A DNA stretch of 25,004 nt from contig CAZNAM010000004.1 of assembly GCA_964571335.1 (NCBI GenBank), forward strand, positions 1-25,004, read 5' to 3'. The first letter of the stretch is position 1. The number at the start of each line of letters is the position of its first letter. This document shows positions 22,136 to 25,004 of this stretch, piece after piece. A model generated the notes under the pieces. That model searched no databases. It was given only the letters and a program-made list of their open reading frames with translations, and was not told where the DNA came from. The DNA is from JAFCDQ01 sp964571335. Its GTDB lineage: Archaea > Nanobdellota > Nanobdellia > Woesearchaeales > ARS49. A program made the position numbers and the translations under genes.

Positions 22136-22561
22136 TCATTTTCTTTTCTTCACTCTAACATATTCTGTTATCATATAAGGCAAAGTGAATGCAAACACAT
22201 ATGTTACTCCGATCGTCAAAGGACTATGCATTTGTGTTTCTAAATGCATTAATTTTATCAAATCATTTGATAAATATGTGAAAATTATTACATTTATTAA
22301 TGCTATCGCAGGCATCAATATTCCTGCAATTAAATGTTTTTGTTTATCTATTTTTTCTATTGATTTTACAATTGAATTTAACAAGAATCCAAAACTAAAT
22401 GCTATGAATGCTATGCTTGAATAAAGATATATTTCATTCATTACCAGCATTATTGGAACTAAAACAACACTTATTATCAGATTTCCAATTATTGTTATAA
22501 ATAAAAATGTCCAGAATATCATACTCCCAATTTTTGGTGAAAAATAAATTGTTTCAGTCAT
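22136..22561 (-). CDS. four-helix membrane protein of unknown function
   Basis: 141 residues, family not recognised. Four hydrophobic segments are visible: MIFWTFLFITIIGNLIISVV, YLYSSIAFIAFSFGFLLNSI, LIAGILMPAIALINVIIFTY and LTIGVTYVFAFTLPYMITEY. The loop after the second segment is charged (KSIEKIDKQKH) and the tail is basic (VRVKKRK), placing both on the cytoplasmic side. It overlaps the end of the MinD-like gene by 8 bases (ATGACTGA), so the two are translated together and their products may cooperate. It is the last gene of the run beginning at Sec61 beta. Confidence 0.72.
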   Translation of the reverse strand: MTETIYFSPKIGSMIFWTFLFITIIGNLIISVVLVPIMLVMNEIYLYSSIAFIAFSFGFLLNSIVKSIEKIDKQKHLIAGILMPAIALINVIIFTYLSNDLIKLMHLETQMHSPLTIGVTYVFAFTLPYMITEYVRVKKRK

Positions 22562-23207
22562 GTTTTAACTCAATTTCATAATCTTTACCAACTAAATGGG
22601 ATGCTAATTTTATAAGGTTTATGCTAAATTGAGTGCTTGGTTCTAATAAGAATAAAGGTATCCCTTTTTTCAGTGCTTCGTCTTGTTTATTTTCTTTTTC
22701 TATTGTTAAAAAAATATCTCTATTCATTAATACAGAAACACTTTCATTTGTTAAGTTTAAAGAATTGATTTTATTTACAATAACACCCATAGTATTTTGG
22801 TCTATTATGTTTTTAACAGAACTCATTACACTTGGCATGTTTGGATTCAATACAATTATATTATTTTTGAATTTTTTACCATCAATCATTATTATTTGTG
22901 CCAAGCCATCAAGAGCATCAAAATTAAAATGTTCATAATTTTCTAAAGGACTATTCAATAATAATTTTAATCCTTTGGGATGTTTATATATCATTTCTTC
23001 TAGTTTTATTTTTTTTTCTTTTGATTTTTTTATTGTTCTTTCTGGAAATGGTATTTTAAAATGAAATCCTAATGCTGGAAATAGATTATTATCTACTAAC
23101 AAAACATCATATCCTATTTTTGTTAATGCTAATGCCAGATTTGCAGAAAAAGTTGTTTTTCCAGATCCATTTGGACCTATTATTGATAAAAAAGTACTAA
23201 TTGTCAT
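22554..23207 (-). CDS. MinD/ParA-like P-loop ATPase with altered Walker A
   Basis: 217 residues of the SIMIBI class. The start FLSIIGPNGSGKTTFSANLALAL, then GYDVLLVDNNLFPALGFHF, and the end DEALKKGIPLFLLEPSTQFSINLIKLASHLVG follow the MinD layout. MinD-type proteins have GKGGxGKTT; here the P-loop is GPNGSGKTT, so the signature lysine that reaches across the dimer is proline. It may still bind ATP but probably uses another dimerisation or activation mode. The MinD C-terminal amphipathic membrane helix is not obvious; the tail is short. It overlaps the upstream helical-protein gene by 11 bases and the downstream membrane-protein gene by 8. Confidence 0.82.
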   Translation of the reverse strand: MTISTFLSIIGPNGSGKTTFSANLALALTKIGYDVLLVDNNLFPALGFHFKIPFPERTIKKSKEKKIKLEEMIYKHPKGLKLLLNSPLENYEHFNFDALDGLAQIIMIDGKKFKNNIIVLNPNMPSVMSSVKNIIDQNTMGVIVNKINSLNLTNESVSVLMNRDIFLTIEKENKQDEALKKGIPLFLLEPSTQFSINLIKLASHLVGKDYEIELKHD

Positions 23208-23682
23208 TTTGTATCATCACTGAAACATAATCTATTAATTCTCTTACTTTATTAAAATAATCTGTAATTATATCTATAGATATTTCAATTTGTTTTCCTT
23301 CTTCTAAATCTGCTGTCATGGTAACATGCCTTCTGAATTCTTGTCTTTTTGAGAATTTTGATTTTAATATTTTTCTTATGGTAAAATAGAAATCTATTAT
23401 TTCTTTTAGAAATTCATCTTCAGGATATAGTTTTCTTATTAATTCTGTTTTTTGTCTTGCAACAAGAGGTGTTTTTTCTATTTTTCCTTTTTCTATTGCA
23501 TGTTCTATTAATGTTTCAAAAATAAAAGAAATTGTATTTATTAATCGCTCTATTATTGACATTATAACATCTACAGTTCGGGTATATTTTAAACTCACTG
23601 CTATAGAATGATCTGCTCTTTTTAATTCACTTATTGCATCCTGCATATTTTCATCTACACTCATTTGTTTTGCTTTCCTCAT
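23197..23682 (-). CDS. all-helical protein, HEPN-like (putative), unknown function
   Basis: 161 residues, predicted almost wholly helical. Conserved-looking stretches are AISELKRADHSIAVSLKYTRTVDVIMSII and YFTIRKILKSKFSKRQEFRRHVTM. The Arg-x5-His spacing in RQEFRRH resembles the Rx4-6H motif of HEPN proteins, but that is weak evidence and no nuclease role should be assumed. No membrane segment or signal peptide is seen. The ATG follows the NAC stop by 7 bases and the end overlaps the MinD-like gene, so it belongs to the NAC/Sec61 beta run. An internal Met (MSVDEN) could be an alternative start. Confidence 0.65.
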   Translation of the reverse strand: MRKAKQMSVDENMQDAISELKRADHSIAVSLKYTRTVDVIMSIIERLINTISFIFETLIEHAIEKGKIEKTPLVARQKTELIRKLYPEDEFLKEIIDFYFTIRKILKSKFSKRQEFRRHVTMTADLEEGKQIEISIDIITDYFNKVRELIDYVSVMIQNDN

Positions 23683-23689
23683 AAAAAAA

Positions 23690-24025
23690 TTATTTATTTT
23701 GTAAACTGATTATTGCTTTTGCAAGATCACCTTTTGCTTTTTCTATTGCTTCAATTGCAGTTTTTTGATCAGCATTTGCTTGTTCCATTACTGTTTTTAT
23801 GTCTTCTTCTTTTATTTCGGGTTGGGTATCTTTTGTTTGTTCTTGAAAAAGTCCTGAAACTTGAAATACATCTTCACCCATCATATTAACTTTTGCGACT
23901 TTTGGATTTTCAAATACTAGTTGTTTATCTTCTTGTTCAATTATTACTCTTATTGCTGGTATTTCTTGTTGTTGTATTCCAAACCTTTGCATTGCTTTTT
24001 GTATATCTTTGGGATTTAGTCTCAT
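23690..24025 (-). CDS. nac: nascent polypeptide-associated complex protein (NAC alpha)
   Basis: 111 residues, usual size for archaeal NAC, which binds the ribosome near the exit tunnel as a homodimer. The NAC domain is at about 20-62 (IRVIIEQEDKQLVFENPKVAKVNMMGEDVFQVSG) and the C-terminal UBA-like domain at about 72-110 (EEDIKTVMEQANADQKTAIEAIEKAKGDLAKAI). The N-terminal NPKDIQKAMQRFGI is typical of the archaeal form. A strong Shine-Dalgarno AAGGTGG (24030-24036) sits 4 bases before the ATG. It lies 42 bases after the Sec61 beta stop on the same strand, probably co-transcribed. Confidence 0.95.
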   Translation of the reverse strand: MRLNPKDIQKAMQRFGIQQQEIPAIRVIIEQEDKQLVFENPKVAKVNMMGEDVFQVSGLFQEQTKDTQPEIKEEDIKTVMEQANADQKTAIEAIEKAKGDLAKAIISLQNK

Positions 24026-24067
24026 TTAACCACCTTCATATAATTTCAAATAATTTTAATTTTTAAT

Positions 24068-24241
24068 TTATATTCCTAAAAATCCATTTAATAAAAAATG
24101 CAACAGTGCAATCAGGATAATTGCTATTATAGAAAAAACAATTACATATCCTGGTTTGAATGAAATTTTACTTTTATATTCATCAAAATATCTTGTTAGC
24201 CCTGCCGTTCCAGATGGCATATTAATTTTATCTTTTGCCAT
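24068..24241 (-). CDS. secG: preprotein translocase subunit Sec61 beta
   Basis: 57 residues. The protein is the small, tail-anchored third subunit of the archaeal Sec channel, next to SecY and SecE. The conserved pre-helix motif MPSGTAGLTRYFDEYKSKI is followed by FKPGYVIV and one transmembrane helix (VFSIIAIILIALLHFLLNGF) at the C-terminus. Length and layout match archaeal Sec61 beta. The ATG A at 24241 lies 26-27 nt from a TATA box, so it is probably leaderless. Its position next to NAC and near RNase P and SRP RNA suits a protein-targeting neighbourhood. Confidence 0.93.
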   Translation of the reverse strand: MAKDKINMPSGTAGLTRYFDEYKSKISFKPGYVIVFSIIAIILIALLHFLLNGFLGI

Positions 24242-24263
24242 TTTTCAAAAATAATAAGGTTGT

Positions 24264-24271
24264 GTTTAAAT
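24264..24271 (-). promoter_or_regulatory. TATA box of the Sec61 beta/NAC run
   Basis: Minus-strand ATTTAAAC within GTATTTAAACAC is centred at 24267.5, 26.5 nt from the Sec61 beta start codon. Confidence 0.6.
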
Positions 24272-24294
24272 ACTTTATTGTGAAAATATCAAGT

Positions 24295-24601
24295 GTTGGG
24301 CGGGCATAAGCTGCCTTTTGTCAGCCTCCATGCTCAAAAAATGAACTTCTTGGATAGGCTGTCTTTGCATTCTACTTAGCACCATTTTGGCTTGCACCTG
24401 CAAGGGCTGTCCGTTTCATCCGTTCCTGCAAAAACGTCTGCTGGTTATCTCATCTTTTTCGCAAAAGACTTCTCAGCTTTCATCCTATCTGCAGGGGGTT
24501 TCGTTTCTGTGACGTTGCCACCCATTACTGGGTCTCCGAAGAGTTACGTTTATTGGTGGGCAGACTTTCCTGACTCACGCCTAGCAAAGTACCCTCCCAA
24601 C
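24295..24601 (-). ncRNA. rnpB: RNase P RNA
   Basis: About 307 nt read on the minus strand; the ribozyme that trims tRNA 5' leaders. The 5' end GTTGGG-A-GGG pairs with the 3' end CCC-G-CCCAAC, forming helix P1 with one unpaired base on each side. The conserved core is present: GAGTCAGGAAAGTCTGCCC near the 5' end (CR-I, the GGAAAGUC block), AACGTCACAGAAACG (the ACAGAA block), AGATAGGATGA (CR-IV-like) and a GGCAGCTTATG 3' block. It is a GC-rich island between AT-rich genes. A plus-strand reading frame across 24392-24622 is an artefact. Confidence 0.93.
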
Positions 24602-24633
24602 CCTTTGATGAGAATATTATAGTAGCCCACAGT

Positions 24634-24641
24634 ATTTAAAT
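24634..24641 (-). promoter_or_regulatory. TATA box of RNase P RNA
   Basis: ATTTAAAT is centred at 24637.5 and predicts transcription from about 24611, roughly 10 nt before helix P1. The closer AT-rich ACTATAATATTC could be an alternative. Confidence 0.45.
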
Positions 24642-24683
24642 CTTGCTGAAATAACCACTCCTTAGTGATTATTAACCGAAAGG

Positions 24684-24691
24684 TTTATATA
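24684..24691 (+). promoter_or_regulatory. consensus archaeal promoter (BRE + TATA)
   Basis: CCGAAAGG directly followed by TTTATATA is close to the archaeal BRE-TATA consensus, the strongest-looking promoter of the window. Its centre at 24687.5 is 25.5 nt before the ATG at 24713. Confidence 0.65.
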
Positions 24692-24712
24692 CTACTTATT
24701 TGTAACTACTCT

Positions 24713-25004
24713 ATGTTGACTAAAATGGAAATAAAAGAACATACAAAAAAAGATGAAGAAAATGTAAACTTAGAAGAAACTGTTCAGTCAACAAAATATT
24801 CTCAAGAAATTGATGAAGATAACAACTGCCATATTCTAGAAAGAAGAATTGATTGGATCATTTTTAAGGAAGGAAGTTGTATAAAACAGGATGGAAATAT
24901 ATTAAGATTTAAAAAAGAAAAAAAAGCTCAAAAATATCTTGAAAAAATGAAAGAAAAAGAAAAAAAGATATTTGAAAAAAAATTAGAACAGAATAATTAT
25001 GATT
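24713..25004 (+). CDS. lysine/glutamate-rich protein, N-terminal part only
   Basis: 97 codons open to the window edge, where the gene is cut. The N-terminal 40 residues are acidic and hydrophilic (KKDEENVNLEETVQSTKYS), probably disordered. NCHILERRIDWIIFKEGSCIKQDGNILRFKKEKKAQKYLEK follows, then an almost pure Lys/Glu helix that looks like a coiled coil. No family recognised. The ATG at 24713 is chosen over the in-frame ATG at 24725 because it sits at leaderless distance from the BRE/TATA promoter. It is divergent from RNase P RNA. Confidence 0.7.
   Translation, partial: MLTKMEIKEHTKKDEENVNLEETVQSTKYSQEIDEDNNCHILERRIDWIIFKEGSCIKQDGNILRFKKEKKAQKYLEKMKEKEKKIFEKKLEQNNYD

Noticed and set aside
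24392..24622. protein-coding frame opposite RNase P RNA
   Set aside because: It covers the conserved RNase P core and helix P1, so the RNA explains the sequence.

Overview
The window is a strongly AT-rich, gene-dense piece of an archaeal chromosome. The archaeal signature is firm: a DnaG-type primase with a central TOPRIM domain, RpoD and RpoN, ribosomal proteins S13-S4-S11-L18e-L13-S9 in archaeal order, NAC, Sec61 beta, a presenilin-like peptidase, Rio1, an archaeal SRP RNA and an RNase P RNA. Small proteins, overlapping genes, very short leaders and a bacterial-type leucyl-tRNA synthetase suggest a DPANN-type lineage (Woesearchaeota/Pacearchaeota-like). That placement is inference, not a match.

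Layout: 1-300 holds a repeat array with covarying hairpins. It is followed by a small HPF-like gene (minus), RNase HII and SMC (plus). At 5088-7960 (minus) lies a coupled trio: LmbE/PIG-L deacetylase, GT4 glycosyltransferase and an alpha-barrel glycosidase-like protein. Rio1 (minus) comes next. Positions 8729-9169 hold no protein gene but contain a TATA-driven, GC-rich structured RNA of about 77 nt and a ladder of palindromes, followed by dnaG (plus). A HerA-like ATPase, a lipoprotein with a small membrane protein, and a COG1325-like RNA-binding protein run minus. The last of these shares one palindromic TATA box with the divergent presenilin-like peptidase, which is followed by the SRP RNA gene.

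Positions 14721-17614 carry leucyl-tRNA synthetase with a small tail-anchored protein downstream. Positions 17651-21976 are a nine-gene ribosomal protein/RNA polymerase operon (rps13-rps4-rps11-rpoD-rpl18e-rpl13-rps9-rpoN plus an Sfm1-like SPOUT methyltransferase), read minus. Positions 22136-24241 are a second minus-strand run: Sec61 beta, NAC, a helical protein of unknown function, a MinD-like ATPase and a four-helix membrane protein. RNase P RNA and the start of an unidentified lysine-rich protein close the window.

Together the window is mostly information processing plus protein targeting: transcription, translation, tRNA processing, SRP/Sec/NAC delivery and membrane proteolysis. It also has one envelope-glycan cluster. 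Many promoters have a TATA octamer centred 25-27 nt upstream of the start codon or RNA 5' end, so most first genes are probably translated from leaderless mRNAs. Internal operon genes instead use GGTGA/GGAGG-type Shine-Dalgarno sites and ATGA stop-start overlaps.
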